This document shows positions 1 to 10,359 of a stretch of DNA of 64,000 nt, in pieces. Made by a program: the position numbers and the translations under genes. This DNA comes from Terriglobus aquaticus (lineage in GTDB: Bacteria; Acidobacteriota; Terriglobia; Terriglobales; Acidobacteriaceae). Location: NCBI RefSeq assembly GCF_025685415.1, contig NZ_JAGSYB010000001.1, positions 372,001 to 436,000 on the forward strand, read 5' to 3'. The notes under the pieces are model-generated. The model did no database searches and was not told the origin of the DNA. It saw nothing but the letters and a program-made list of their open reading frames with translations. Numbering within the stretch: position 1 is the first letter of the stretch; each line of letters opens with the position of its first letter.

Positions 1-1393
1 TGTCTGCCGTGTGGAAGGCATGCACCTGGCCACCATACGCCGTGTAGATCTTGTGCTGCCCTTCGACCCAGCAGATTCCGGTCAGGCTGCCGTAGTAGTA
101 CGGGTCCAGGTTCTCGTTGGGGTTCGGCACCGTCGGGCTTCCACCCGGCGTCACGTTCGGAACCACATTCGCCGTCTTCGCAGACGTGTTGAACACGCTA
201 AGGCAGTTGTAGTTCTGGCCTTTGGCCTGCCGCTCGCCGCTCGCGCAGTTCTGCGACCCGATCCACAGGGTGTTGTCATCCGCGAAGAGCATCTTGGTGT
301 GCGTGCCATCGCTGATGCTGTAGGTCCCGCTGGGTGCGGTCGCGCCACTCGGCAGAACCGAAAGCACGCCGCTGAAGTACCCGTCGCTCAGCAATTGCTG
401 GCCCGCCACATACACGGTGCTGCCATCGGAGATCGCGGCCGTGGCACCGGGCACATTCACCGTCTGCACGATCGGCGTGGTGTAGGTCGCACTGGTCGGG
501 TACGCATCCGTGCGCAGGCTGGCGGTGTTCGCGAAGTGGATCGCCGGCTGTGCGTCCGTTCCGGTACCGCCGCATTCCCGTCCGCAGCTCAGAATGTAAG
601 CCTGCGATCCATCGGGCGAGAAATACGCGTATTGCGGACGATGGAAGGCCGGCTCGCTGATGGTGCCGTTTGCCTGCGACGATCCCACCGGGAGAACGCA
701 GTACACAGGCAGGTTCAGCGGCTGGCAGTCCACCGCGCCGGCTGGCGGAGTCTGTCCTGTATTCAGGCGCAGCAAGCGGTACACATTATCCGTGTTGCGC
801 GTCATGATCAGCACCACGGTGTGCGCCGGGTTCACCGCTACCCGGTAGGCTCCCGGCAACGAGAAGTTGTACTGAACACCCGCTCCCAGGTCGTCCACCA
901 GGAACAGACCAGAGGTCTCCTCGGCGGCGTATGCAAAGGCCCGGTCGGACGGCACAAACAACGAAGTGGGCAGCGTAGCAAACACGCTGGATGCTAGAGT
1001 CGCGCTGGTGAAGGCCTCGGTCGCGTAGCTGATGGTGCCTACGCTCCTGTCGTTGGCGAAGACGACACCGATCTGCTGCTCCGGGTAGTTGAACAACTGC
1101 AGCGGCAACCCGGTCGTGCTGAAGCCGCCAATGGGGAACGTGCTGTTCGGCTGGTACACGTTGAACCGGATGTCGCGCTGCGCATCGATGATCTGCGCCG
1201 CTCCGCTCGTGAGCGCACTGCTGTTGCCCAGCACTACCAGCACGCGCTCCGTCAGCTTCGATGGCGGGATTGCCCTGCCGGCGTAGTTGTACTGGGTGGT
1301 GTGGTACGGATTGTCACCGCAACCGGCGACCAGGGCGGTAGCGGCAAGCAGCAGAAGGGCGGCAAGCCACCGCGCGGACACAAACTTTTTCAA
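1..1393 (-). CDS. Secreted lipoprotein, beta-propeller-like, C-terminus cut by window edge
   Basis: Reading back from 1393 gives an open frame that runs off the window start (464 codons present). I chose TTG at 1393 because GAGG lies about 9 bases upstream; a second in-frame TTG is five codons earlier. The N-terminus has basic residues (KKFVSARW), a leucine/alanine-rich core and the lipobox LVAGC, so it should be an outer-membrane or periplasmic lipoprotein. The mature part shows recurring stretches such as YFSPDGSQAYI, FVPSDRAFAYA and AISDGSTVYVAG, typical of YncE/WD40-like propeller blades. The exact function is not recognisable. It diverges from the metH/metF gene. The propeller fold is inferred from repeat texture, not from an alignment. 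Confidence 0.75.
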   Translation of the reverse strand, partial: MKKFVSARWLAALLLLAATALVAGCGDNPYHTTQYNYAGRAIPPSKLTERVLVVLGNSSALTSGAAQIIDAQRDIRFNVYQPNSTFPIGGFSTTGLPLQLFNYPEQQIGVVFANDRSVGTISYATEAFTSATLASSVFATLPTSLFVPSDRAFAYAAEETSGLFLVDDLGAGVQYNFSLPGAYRVAVNPAHTVVLIMTRNTDNVYRLLRLNTGQTPPAGAVDCQPLNLPVYCVLPVGSSQANGTISEPAFHRPQYAYFSPDGSQAYILSCGRECGGTGTDAQPAIHFANTASLRTDAYPTSATYTTPIVQTVNVPGATAAISDGSTVYVAGQQLLSDGYFSGVLSVLPSGATAPSGTYSISDGTHTKMLFADDNTLWIGSQNCASGERQAKGQNYNCLSVFNTSAKTANVVPNVTPGGSPTVPNPNENLDPYYYGSLTGICWVEGQHKIYTAYGGQVHAFHTAD

Positions 1394-1587
1394 CAGAACA
1401 GACCTCAATGCAGCGCGGCGCACAGCGGCTCGCAGATGGCAAAAGTATACCAAGCAGCACCGCTCTCCCCGCCTCGGGATGGCGGTTAGACGCACGGGCG
1501 ACGCACACGACACCCGATCCGGGCTTTTGCCGTGCAGGTATTCTTAAAGGCAGAGCCAGTGGCGAGTCAGCCTCCGGCTGCGCCTGC

Positions 1588-3525
1588 ATGAGCTCACCTT
1601 TGTCAGCCAATTCAAACTCCAGGGAAACGGATCCGTTCCGCGCCCGCCTCGCCTCCGGCAAGCCGTTGCTGTGCGACGGCGCCATGGGCACCATGTTCTA
1701 TGCGCGCGGCGTCTTCATCAATCGCTGCTACGACGAGTTGAACCTCTCCGAGCCGCAACTGGTCCGCGACTTGCACGAGGAATACCTGGCGGCCGGTGCG
1801 GAGGTGATCGAGACCAACACCTTTGGCGCCAACTCCGTTCGCCTGAAGCGCTTCGACCTGCAGTCAAAGGTGGCGCAGATCAACACCGCCGGCGTCCACT
1901 TGGCCCGTGCCGCCGCAGATCTGTATCGCGAAAAGCACGCGCACCAAGCGCTGGTAGCCGGTTCCATCGGCCCTCTCGGTGCCCCTGCCGGTTCGTTGAA
2001 CCCCGACGCCATGCAGGCGGTCTATGCGGAGCAGGCGGCAGCGCTCGCCTCCGCCGGAGTCGACCTGTTCCTCATCGAAACGGCAACCAGCCTCGCGGAG
2101 GCGCTTGCCGCCGTGCACGCTGCCCATGCCTCCGCGCCGAACGTGCCTGTGGTCGCCATGATCACCGTTACCGACAGCGGCAGCATGGCCGACGGCACCA
2201 CACCGGAGCAGGCCGTAGCCGCGCTCCAGGACGCGGGTGTGGTTATCGTCGGCTGTAACTGCAGCGATGGCCCCAACCTGGTTCTGCAAACCCTGGAACG
2301 CATGCGCGGCAGCACCACGCTTCCGTTGGCGGCCATGCCCAACGCCGGTGTCCCCAATTGCGTGGACGGCCGCAGCATCTATCTCAGCTCGCCCGAATAC
2401 CTCGGCAGCTTTGCGCGCAAAGCCGCCCGCCTGGGCGCTCTTCTGGTGGGTGGCTGCTGTGGCACCACGCCGGCCCATATCAAGGCCATGCGCTCCTCGC
2501 TGCGCGCCATCCAGGCGCAGGCGGAGGGCCTGCAGGCCACCTCAACCGCGCCCACTGCGCCGCCGGTCGAGCCCGCGCCCTTGGGGCAACGGTCCCGCCT
2601 CGGTGCGCGCATCGCCAGCGGCGAGTTCGTCGCCATGGTCGAGATCGTTCCGCCGCGCGGCATCGATTGCAGCAAGGAACTCGCCGGCGCCCGATTGCTG
2701 CGCGACATGGGCGTCCACGCCATCAACGTGCCCGATTCTCCCCGCGCCAGCGCCCGCATGAGCGCTGGCAGCCTCTGCGTGCAACTGGAACGCGAGTGTG
2801 GCGGAGAGCACGGCGTGGAGACCGTCTTGCACTTCACCTGCCGCGACCGCAACCTGCTCGGGATCCAGAGCGATCTGCTTGGCGCGGCGTCGCTCGGCCT
2901 GCGCAATGTGCTGTGCCTCACGGGCGATCCGCCGAAGATGGGCAGCTACCCAGACGCAACCGCTGTCTTCGACGTCGACGCCGTCGGCCTGACCCGCATC
3001 GCCCGCGACCTGAACCACGGCCTCGACCTGGGCGGCCAGCCCATCGGCCAGTCCACCGGCTTTGTCCTCGCCTGCGCCGCGAACCCCGGTGTGCCCGATC
3101 TCGACGCCGAGGTCCGCCGCTTTGCCGCCAAAGTTGAAGCCGGCGCGGAGTTCGCCATCACCCAGCCCGTCTTCGACCTGCATCAGCTCGAAGACTTCCT
3201 CCGCCGCATCGAGAGCTTCCGCATTCCCGTGGTCGCCGGAATCTGGCCGCTCACCAGCGTCAAGAACGCGCTGTTTATGCGCAATGACCTCAAGGTCCAC
3301 ATGCCCGACGAAATCATCGACCGCATGGGCCGCTGCACCACACCAGAGGCCTCGCGCGAAGAGGGCGTCCGCATCGCGCAGGAGATGCTGGCGGTTGTCC
3401 GTGACAGCGTGCAGGGCGTTCAGGTCAGCGCTCCGTTCGGCCGCTATGAACTGGCCGCCAAGGTCATGGCAAACGTTCTATCGCCGCCGAACACCCAGGA
3501 GGCACAGCTTGCCGAACACGTTTGA
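1588..3525 (+). CDS. Bifunctional homocysteine S-methyltransferase / methylenetetrahydrofolate reductase
   Basis: A 645-residue fusion of two methionine-pathway domains. Residues about 20-310 are a homocysteine S-methyltransferase: DGAMGTM near the start, then the zinc ligands in GCNCSDGP and VGGCCGTTPAHI. Residues about 340-640 are a MetF-type reductase: a Pro-Arg-Gly start (EIVPPRGID), LCLTGDPPKMG and the FAITQPVFD strand. Products of this architecture reduce methylene-THF and methylate homocysteine; there are no cobalamin-binding or activation domains, so it is not full-length MetH. The frame is open from 1408, but the first 60 codons resemble non-coding sequence and the homology starts just after ATG 1588. 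Its 3' end overlaps xseB by 17 bases. No SAM or cobalamin riboswitch was seen upstream. Confidence 0.9.
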   Translation: MSSPLSANSNSRETDPFRARLASGKPLLCDGAMGTMFYARGVFINRCYDELNLSEPQLVRDLHEEYLAAGAEVIETNTFGANSVRLKRFDLQSKVAQINTAGVHLARAAADLYREKHAHQALVAGSIGPLGAPAGSLNPDAMQAVYAEQAAALASAGVDLFLIETATSLAEALAAVHAAHASAPNVPVVAMITVTDSGSMADGTTPEQAVAALQDAGVVIVGCNCSDGPNLVLQTLERMRGSTTLPLAAMPNAGVPNCVDGRSIYLSSPEYLGSFARKAARLGALLVGGCCGTTPAHIKAMRSSLRAIQAQAEGLQATSTAPTAPPVEPAPLGQRSRLGARIASGEFVAMVEIVPPRGIDCSKELAGARLLRDMGVHAINVPDSPRASARMSAGSLCVQLERECGGEHGVETVLHFTCRDRNLLGIQSDLLGAASLGLRNVLCLTGDPPKMGSYPDATAVFDVDAVGLTRIARDLNHGLDLGGQPIGQSTGFVLACAANPGVPDLDAEVRRFAAKVEAGAEFAITQPVFDLHQLEDFLRRIESFRIPVVAGIWPLTSVKNALFMRNDLKVHMPDEIIDRMGRCTTPEASREEGVRIAQEMLAVVRDSVQGVQVSAPFGRYELAAKVMANVLSPPNTQEAQLAEHV

Positions 3526-3742
3526 AGACAACCTGAAGCAACTGGAAGCGATCGTCGAACGACTGGAGCGCGGCGAACTTGGCCTGGAAGAATCGTTGCA
3601 GCTCTTCGAGCAGGGCACCCATCTGAGCCAGCAGTGCAAGGCCGACCTGGATGCCGCCGAAGGCCGGGTTCAGGTCCTGCTGCAGCGCGGCCGCGAACGC
3701 GTCGCTGAAGATCTGGACCTGAACAGCCCGCCCACAGCTTAG
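3509..3742 (+). CDS. xseB: Exodeoxyribonuclease VII small subunit
   Basis: A 77-residue protein with the XseB signature: FEDNLKQLEAIVERLERGEL, then LEESLQLFEQGTHLSQQCKADLDAAEGRVQVL. The small subunit forms a helical hairpin that binds XseA to make exonuclease VII, which degrades single-stranded DNA. The start is TTG at 3509, preceded by a perfect AGGAGG (3497-3502) six bases away, so it starts inside the metH/metF gene and the two are probably translationally coupled. No xseA is visible in the window. Length is normal for the family. Confidence 0.92.
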   Translation: MPNTFEDNLKQLEAIVERLERGELGLEESLQLFEQGTHLSQQCKADLDAAEGRVQVLLQRGRERVAEDLDLNSPPTA

Positions 3743-3765
3743 GCCGCCGTCGCGCCTAGCTGGAG

Positions 3766-4260
3766 CTAACGACCGCCCTCAAGCGCGATTCGACCCTCTG
3801 CCAGGTCTCGCACCAGGCCGATGTCTGCCGCAAGAAAGTCGTATCCCGGCAGCGATTCGAACTCCGACCAGCGCACCTCCTGGAAGATGCGGTTGTCGAT
3901 CTCGCCTTCAAACCGCCGGACGGCAAAGAACTGCAGGTCCACCGCGCCGCCGTTCCGATAGTTGTGCCGCACCTGCGCTACCGGTTCGCCAATCTCGGCC
4001 GTAATGCCAAGCTCTTCGTTCAGCTCCCGCCGCAACGCCTGTTCCGCAGACTCACCCGGCTCGATCTTGCCGCCGGGAAACTCCCACTTCAGCGCCATGG
4101 GTTGGTCTGCCTTGCGCTGGCAGATCAGAACCTCTCGCCGGCCTTCCGCTTCCCGCAGGATCAGCCCGGCCGAGACCATCCGCAGTGTGCGCGGGCGCGC
4201 GCCATCGCTTGCGCGAGATCGTCCGCCGTTGCTGCCCAGTCTGCGAATGCGGTTCTTCAA
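3766..4260 (-). CDS. Nudix (MutT-like) hydrolase
   Basis: The Nudix box is complete: GGKIEPGESAEQALRREL followed by NEELGI, matching GX5EX7REUXEEXGU. The protein is probably an NTP pyrophosphohydrolase, with 8-oxo-dGTP the usual MutT substrate, but substrate cannot be read from sequence. The longest frame starts at TTG 4260 with AGGGAG about ten bases upstream and carries a 27-residue basic N-terminal extension; the internal ATG at 4179 (MVSAGLILRE) gives the usual compact MutT form but has no clear ribosome site. It follows the HAD phosphatase on the same strand with 77 bases between them. Confidence 0.88.
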   Translation of the reverse strand: MKNRIRRLGSNGGRSRASDGARPRTLRMVSAGLILREAEGRREVLICQRKADQPMALKWEFPGGKIEPGESAEQALRRELNEELGITAEIGEPVAQVRHNYRNGGAVDLQFFAVRRFEGEIDNRIFQEVRWSEFESLPGYDFLAADIGLVRDLAEGRIALEGGR

Positions 4261-4337
4261 AGCGACGGAACTCCCTCTGTACTGGCAGGTTAGACGGAAA
4301 TACTCGCGGCTGCACTCCCGTCCTTTCGCTTTCGCGG

Positions 4338-5081
4338 CTACGCGGGCCCGCTGGAACTCGGAAAGTACACAGGCCAGCCCCGCTGCCGGGCCACTGGCAG
4401 CAGGCCTTCGTTGGGGTTAATCGCAAACGGGAAGCGCGCCACCTCCAGCATGGCCAGGTCGTGGATGCTGTTTCCGAACACCGCATCCGGCCTCACACCC
4501 GAGCGGTGCAGCGCCTCGGCCTTCTTCTCATCGCTCGGAACATCCACCAGCCGCTCGGTCAGCAGACCGTTTTCGGTCGCGATGCAGGCGGCCAGCACCC
4601 GGTCCGGCACAATTCCAAGATCGCGAACGCCGGCCTCGATCACCCAATTGTTGGTTGAACTTACGGCCCAGATCTCCGCGCCGCCTGCCTTCAGCTCGCG
4701 CACCAGGCTGACCATGGTCGGAAAGAGGTGGGGCTCCACATGCTCCCGGAAGTACCGGTCCGCCGCGTCACGAATCTTGTTTTCGGGGATGCCGCTGTAG
4801 ATCTGCACCATCTCTCCGCAGATCGTGATCTCGTCTACCTCGCCCGCGTGGTACGCGGCGTGGCGGGCCTGCAGCGTGCGCGCCCGTTCCGGCCGCAAGA
4901 GCCCGGTCTCGATAGACCAGTCCATGAAGCCCGAACCTGCATCGCCGGGCCAGAGCGTACCGTCAAAATCGAAGACTGCAATGCGCGGCTCAGCCCGCCG
5001 CACTGCGGCCAGGAACTCGGTTTCGGTGAGGGCTCCGGCGGCGGCTGGCGCGTCGCCAGCGAAGGAGGATGTCTCAGGCAT
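4338..5081 (-). CDS. HAD-superfamily phosphatase, phosphoserine-phosphatase-like
   Basis: A 247-residue protein with HAD motif I at VFDFDGTLWPGD (nucleophile Asp plus acid/base Asp), motif II in WAVSSTNNWVI, a motif III Lys in DEKKAEAL and the acidic motif IV in AVFGNSIHDLAML, where HD stands in for the usual DD/GD. The long helical cap between motifs I and II places it with SerB-like and YfbT/HAD-IB phosphatases. The substrate is unknown; a phosphorylated amino acid or sugar is possible. ATG 5081 is used. It diverges from trxA over 115 bases. Confidence 0.82.
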   Translation of the reverse strand: MPETSSFAGDAPAAAGALTETEFLAAVRRAEPRIAVFDFDGTLWPGDAGSGFMDWSIETGLLRPERARTLQARHAAYHAGEVDEITICGEMVQIYSGIPENKIRDAADRYFREHVEPHLFPTMVSLVRELKAGGAEIWAVSSTNNWVIEAGVRDLGIVPDRVLAACIATENGLLTERLVDVPSDEKKAEALHRSGVRPDAVFGNSIHDLAMLEVARFPFAINPNEGLLPVARQRGWPVYFPSSSGPA

Positions 5082-5196
5082 ACCCCTATTGTCGCAAGCG
5101 GAATAGCCCAGCGAAACCTCTACTGAACCGTTTCACCGGAGTTTGCATCTATTGTTATGTTAGGTCGGCACGCAGGCCGGCAGAAGGTGGGGGGAA

Positions 5197-5541
5197 ATGG
5201 CGGGTCAATTCGTCGGCGAAGTGAACGATGCGGAGTTCGAGCAGGCCGTGCTCAAGAGCGAACAGCCGGTTCTGGTGGATTTCTGGGCTGCCTGGTGTGG
5301 ACCGTGTCGCGCGCTTGCCCCAGTGGTCGATCAGGTTGCCAGCGAGTACCAGGGCAAGCTCAAGGTCATGAAGATGGATGTGGACCGCAACAACGCCACG
5401 CCCGGCCGTTACGGCATTCGCGGCATCCCGGCGCTGCTGCTGTTCAAGGATGGCAAGCTGGCCGACCAGATCGTCGGCTACGTGCCCAAGGACACCATCG
5501 ACAAGTCCGTAACCAAGGTGCTCAGCGAAGTGATCGCGTAA
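5197..5541 (+). CDS. trxA: Thioredoxin
   Basis: A 114-residue single-domain thioredoxin. The redox centre is FWAAWCGPCRALAPVVDQV, and the cis-proline segment is GIRGIPALLLFKDGK. No signal peptide, so it acts in the cytoplasm as a general disulfide reductase with thioredoxin reductase, which is not in the window. Followed directly by a strong terminator, so it is probably monocistronic. Confidence 0.96.
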   Translation: MAGQFVGEVNDAEFEQAVLKSEQPVLVDFWAAWCGPCRALAPVVDQVASEYQGKLKVMKMDVDRNNATPGRYGIRGIPALLLFKDGKLADQIVGYVPKDTIDKSVTKVLSEVIA

Positions 5542-5565
5542 GCGATACGCACTGGCACCAAGTTA

Positions 5566-5595
5566 AGAAAGGCCCGGCAATGTCCGGGCCTTTCT
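5566..5595 (+). terminator. Rho-independent terminator after trxA
   Basis: Perfect 12-bp stem AGAAAGGCCCGG / CCGGGCCTTTCT with a six-base loop, 24 bases after the trxA stop. The T-run after the stem is poor, but the stem is strong and it separates trxA from the following gene. Confidence 0.8.
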
Positions 5596-5624
5596 GCTGT
5601 CCGGCATCTAGGTAGACTCGTCCT

Positions 5625-7027
5625 ATGCTCGATTGGGCACTCTTCCGCCTGTTCACCGTCGCGGTCCTGATCCTCGCGAACGCCTTCTTTGTGGCCGCGG
5701 AGTTTGCCGTCGTCAGTGTTCGCGAGACCCGGCTGGAGCAGATGCTTGCCTACAACCGCGTGGGTGCCGCCGCGGCCCTGCGGCTCAAGCGCGAGATTGA
5801 TGACTTCCTCGCCGCCAATCAGCTCGGGGTCACCTTGTGCTCGCTTGCCCTGGGCTGGGTGGGGGAACAGGGTGTGGCGGAAGTCCTCGTTCAACTGCTG
5901 CATCGCTGGCACTGGTTCGCGCACAACGCCTGGCTCCAGCAGCACACGGCTGCGCTGTCCCACACTCTCGCTTCTGTTCTCGCGTTCACTATCATCACCT
6001 TCCTGGAAGTCGTTCTCGGCGAGCAGGTACCGAAGTCCCTGTCCCTGCAAAAGGCCGAGCGCATCGCCCTGGCGATTGCCGGCCCCATGGACATCTTTAT
6101 TCGCCTGGTCCGGCCCGCCGTGCGCCTGCTGAAGCGATCGACTGGGCTGGTCCTTCGCCTGTTCCGCGCGCCTCTCCGTCCGGAGACGGCCGAGGTCCAC
6201 TCACCGGAAGAGATCAAACTGATCGCCTCAGCCACCCGCAGCAGCGGTCTGCTGCCAGAGTTTCAGGAGCGGCTGATCCACCACGCCATTGATTCCGAAC
6301 ACGTCACCGTCCGCGAGATTATGACGCCGCGCGGCCGCATGTTCTGCCTGCCGTCGGACATGCCTGTCGATCTCGCTTCGGCCCGCATCGTCGAGGAGCA
6401 GCACTCCCGCATTCCCGTGTACGATCCTGCGCTCGGCGTTGAACACATCCAGGGCATCGTCTATTCCAAGGACATCTCGCGCCTGATGCAGCTTCGCCGC
6501 ACCCTGCCCGCCGCCTACGCCGGCACCGGCAACCTGCAATCGATCATGCGTGAAGCTCTGCTGGTGCCCGAGACCAAATCCACCGCCGAGGTTCTGCAGG
6601 AGTTCCAGCGCACTCGGCGCCAGATTGCTATTGTCGTCGACGAGTTCGGTTCCACCGTGGGCCTGGTCACCGCAGAAGACGCCCTGGAACAGATCGTCGG
6701 CGAGATGGACGACGAGTTCGACGTGCAGGCGCGCGGCCTCGCGGGAGCCGTGGGCGATCGGCGAGTCGTCGACCTAGATGGAACCGTTCCGCTGCGCGAC
6801 CTTGTGACTCAGCTTCACTGGAAGATTCCTCGCGAAAGCGGCATCGAGACGCTCGCGGGCTTCGTCCTGGCACAGCTCGGCCACTTGCCGGCTAAAGGCG
6901 AGACGTTTGTGCGCGGCTCGCGCCGGTTTACCGTCCTGGAGCGCGACGGTCGGCGCATCAGCCGCGTTCGAGTCGAGCACCTGGAATCTGCCGCACCGGT
7001 CGAGCACAACCGTGGAGCTGCACTCGC

Positions 7028-7031
<4 letters not shown>
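5625..7031 (+). CDS. CNNM/CorC-HlyC family membrane protein with CBS domains
   Basis: 468 residues in the usual order: an N-terminal DUF21 (CNNM) transmembrane domain with a first segment at about 5-27 and the motif GVTLCSLALGWVGE; a CBS pair at about 215-345 with the conserved VTVREIMTPR and SRIPVYD; and a C-terminal CorC_HlyC domain at about 360-450 (SGIETLAGFVLAQLGHLP, then FTVLERDGRRISRVRVE). Members are proposed magnesium/cobalt efflux factors; the hemolysin label is historical. The last four bases overlap the next gene (GTGA), suggesting translational coupling with an ABC permease. Confidence 0.9.
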
Positions 7032-7984
<953 letters not shown>

Positions 7985-8036
7985 TGGTGATGCCTCGCAA
8001 CTGAGCCTGCACCGTGACCGGCGTTACACTTGGGGC

Positions 8037-8744
8037 GTGCTGCGTCTAGTTTTTCCCGCCTTCGTGTGCACGACCTTACTCACCGCTTCGAATGCCGCTC
8101 TAGGCCAGGCAAGCCCGCCCGCTGAAGTGCGGCCCCCTGCAGTGCGGCCACAGCCGGTCACCCCGCACATGCCGCAGCGATCGCTCAAGGGACTGACCGA
8201 GCCAGCCGATCCGGACAACCCGACACCGGCCGCACGCGACTTCACCGATGCGCGGTACCACGTCAGCTTCCACATCCCGGCGGGCTGGAACTTTGAAAAG
8301 AAAGACGGCCTGCTCTCCAACTTCGGCGTGGAGACACGCACCTCGCGCGCCCGCTCCGACGTGCGCGGCGTCGCCGAGCTGAACTTCAATCCCTGGCCGC
8401 CCACCACGTTCAGCGGAGCGCTGTTCTACTACTCCGTCCTTCCGCGCTCCACCGCCGCCACCTGCGCCGCGCAGACTACGACTCGTGGCATGAAACCGCT
8501 CGCGAAGGCCGAGATCAGCGGCATCCCGTTCCACCACGGCCGTGACAATCACGGCGCCGTCTGCACCGAGGCGCGCGACGAAGCCTTCACCGCCATGCGT
8601 GGCACGGCCTGCCTCCGCTTTGACCTGGTCATCAACACCTTCTGTGGCGAAACCAGCGGCGCCATGGACATGAACCCCGACCAGATCAAGGACATTCAGA
8701 CGCGCCTCGCCGGCATCCTCGGCTCCGTGCAGATCGGCAAATAA
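8037..8744 (+). CDS. Secreted protein of unknown function
   Basis: The frame is open from 7770, but the likely start is GTG 8037, which begins a clean signal peptide (MLRLVFPAFVCTTLLTASNAALGQA). The mature protein has a proline-rich linker to about residue 60 and then a compact domain beginning DARYHVSFHIPAGWNFEKK, a pattern seen in small exported proteins annotated as hypothetical in Acidobacteria. Four cysteines in the mature part (in ATCAAQTT, GAVCTEAR, GTACLRFD and NTFCGET) could form disulfides. It lies 52 bases after the permease and converges with the phosphodiesterase gene. I do not recognise a family. Confidence 0.7.
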   Translation: MLRLVFPAFVCTTLLTASNAALGQASPPAEVRPPAVRPQPVTPHMPQRSLKGLTEPADPDNPTPAARDFTDARYHVSFHIPAGWNFEKKDGLLSNFGVETRTSRARSDVRGVAELNFNPWPPTTFSGALFYYSVLPRSTAATCAAQTTTRGMKPLAKAEISGIPFHHGRDNHGAVCTEARDEAFTAMRGTACLRFDLVINTFCGETSGAMDMNPDQIKDIQTRLAGILGSVQIGK

Positions 8745-8771
8745 ACGAGGCGGTCGAAGCTTGAGCTGTGC

Positions 8772-9251
8772 CTACTCCTCCAGCGTCAGGAACTCCACCG
8801 CAATCTCGCCTGCGCGCAACCGCACGGTCGCCATGCTGATCGGCAGCTTGAATCGCCGCGGCCCCACGCTGCCCGGGTTCAGGTACGTCACGCCGCGCCG
8901 CTCCTCCAGCGCCGGCTTGTGCGAATGTCCGGTCACCACGACCTGCACGCCCGCCGCGAGCGGTTCGATGTCCAGGTCCGCCAGGCTATGCACCAGGTAG
9001 AAAGCTGTGCCGCCGATCTCGATCAGCTCGGCCGCGGGTAGCAGCGCACACGATCCGCTGTGGTCGATGTTGCCGCGAATCGCCGTGACTGGCGCGAACT
9101 CGCGCAGCCGCTCCAGGATGGCAGGATCACCCACATCGCCCGCGTGCAGAATGTGGTTCACACCGTCGAGGTGCGGCAACACGCTGTCCCGCAACAGGCC
9201 GTGGGTGTCGCTCAGAACAGCAATACGCGTATCGGCAGCGCCACTCCTCAT
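8772..9251 (-). CDS. YfcE/MJ0936-type metallophosphoesterase
   Basis: A 159-residue calcineurin-like phosphoesterase. Metal-site motifs appear in order: AVLSDTHG, HAGDVGD, IRGNID, VHSL and VVTGHSHKP, ending in the family's YLNPGSVGPRRF. Members of the YfcE group hydrolyse phosphodiesters such as cyclic or artificial substrates. The frame extends to 9332, but ATG 9251 puts the first beta strand at the N-terminus as in relatives, so I use it. It faces the xer gene pair across about 120 bases. Confidence 0.9.
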   Translation of the reverse strand: MRSGAADTRIAVLSDTHGLLRDSVLPHLDGVNHILHAGDVGDPAILERLREFAPVTAIRGNIDHSGSCALLPAAELIEIGGTAFYLVHSLADLDIEPLAAGVQVVVTGHSHKPALEERRGVTYLNPGSVGPRRFKLPISMATVRLRAGEIAVEFLTLEE

Positions 9252-9372
9252 TTCGAAGTTGCCATCCCCGTTCCGCGCACGCCTGTACGCATTGCCGCAT
9301 CCCACTAAAAGCATAACGACTCTGGTTCCCACGGCTGATCGTTATGCCGGGCACCGCACATAATCGGATGCC

Positions 9373-10359
9373 ATGCAGGCCTCTTCAGCAAAGCGCGTGT
9401 CCGCGTCGCAGCGGGCCGGCCAGACCGCCGCGTCCGGCAACGCGGAGACAGTGCGCGAGTACCTCACCTGCTTGCGGGTGGAGCGCGGTCTGCGCCCCCT
9501 CACCTGCGAAAGCTACGCGAAAGACCTGGAGCAGTTCAGCGAATTCCTCGAGTCCCGCCATCGTCTGCTGCTCACGGCGCAGCACGAAGACGTCGCCGGC
9601 TGGATGGAGCACCTGCGCACCCATGACCGCACTGACCGATCTATCGCTCGCAAGCTGAGCTGCCTTCGTGGCCTGTACAAATGGGCCCTGCTCGATCGGC
9701 GCATCACACACGATCCCACGCTGCACGTCGAAGCTCCCTCTACCTGGAAAGTGCTGCCCAAAGCTCTAAGCCAGCCCGACATGGCATCGCTCCTGTCCGT
9801 GGCGGAGGTCAACGCCAACCATCCCGCAGCCTCTTCGCTTGTCCTGCGCGACCACGCCATCCTTGAAGTTCTGTACGCGGGCGGTCTGCGTGTGGGCGAG
9901 ATCGTCAGCTTGCGCGTGGAAGACCTCCAACTAGATAGCGGCCGGGCGCACGTCCGCGGCAAGGGCGACAAGGAACGCATCGTCCCACTCGGCACTAAGG
10001 CCATCGTCTCACTGCGCATCTACCTGGAGCGTGGCCGACCCACCCTCGTAGGCCGCGGTGTGCAACGGGCTCTCTTTCTTTCGCACACCGGCCGCCCACT
10101 CACCAATGCGTGGGTCTGGCGCATCGTCAAGCGCCACAACAGCACCGCCAGCCCGCACAAGCTGCGCCACAGTTGCGCCACCCACATGGTGGAGCACGGC
10201 GCCGATCTGCGCACCGTGCAGACCCTGCTGGGCCACGCCGACATCGCAACAACCCAGGTCTATACGCACGTCGCCCTGGGCCGGCTGAAACAGGTCCATG
10301 CGCTGCACCACCCGCGAGGCCGGCGACGCTCGTCCTCCTCGCACGAGGAGGCGGCATGA
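9373..10359 (+). CDS. Tyrosine recombinase, XerC/XerD-like (first of a tandem pair)
   Basis: 328 residues with an N-terminal SAM-like core-binding domain (about 25-115) and a C-terminal catalytic domain. The catalytic set is visible: Arg in [14 protein letters not shown], Lys region [20 protein letters not shown] and the nucleophile Tyr in TTQVYTHV. This is the XerCD form that resolves chromosome dimers at dif. It overlaps a second recombinase by four bases (ATGA), so both are probably made together. The tail after the Tyr is long and basic ([11 protein letters not shown]). I cannot say which of the two is XerC. Confidence 0.9.
   Translation: MQASSAKRVSASQRAGQTAASGNAETVREYLTCLRVERGLRPLTCESYAKDLEQFSEFLESRHRLLLTAQHEDVAGWMEHLRTHDRTDRSIARKLSCLRGLYKWALLDRRITHDPTLHVEAPSTWKVLPKALSQPDMASLLSVAEVNANHPAASSLVLRDHAILEVLYAGGLRVGEIVSLRVEDLQLDSGRAHVRGKGDKERIVPLGTKAIVSLRIYLERGRPTLVGRGVQRALFLSHTGRPLTNAWVWRIVKRHNSTASPHKLRHSCATHMVEHGADLRTVQTLLGHADIATTQVYTHVALGRLKQVHALHHPRGRRRSSSSHEEAA

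Noticed and set aside
1394-1587. SAM or cobalamin riboswitch upstream of the methionine fusion
   Set aside because: No conserved core sequence of either type could be found in the 194 bases.
10110-10355. 82-codon extension of the second recombinase
   Set aside because: Out-of-frame reading of the first recombinase; ATG 10356 in the ATGA overlap fits the family start.
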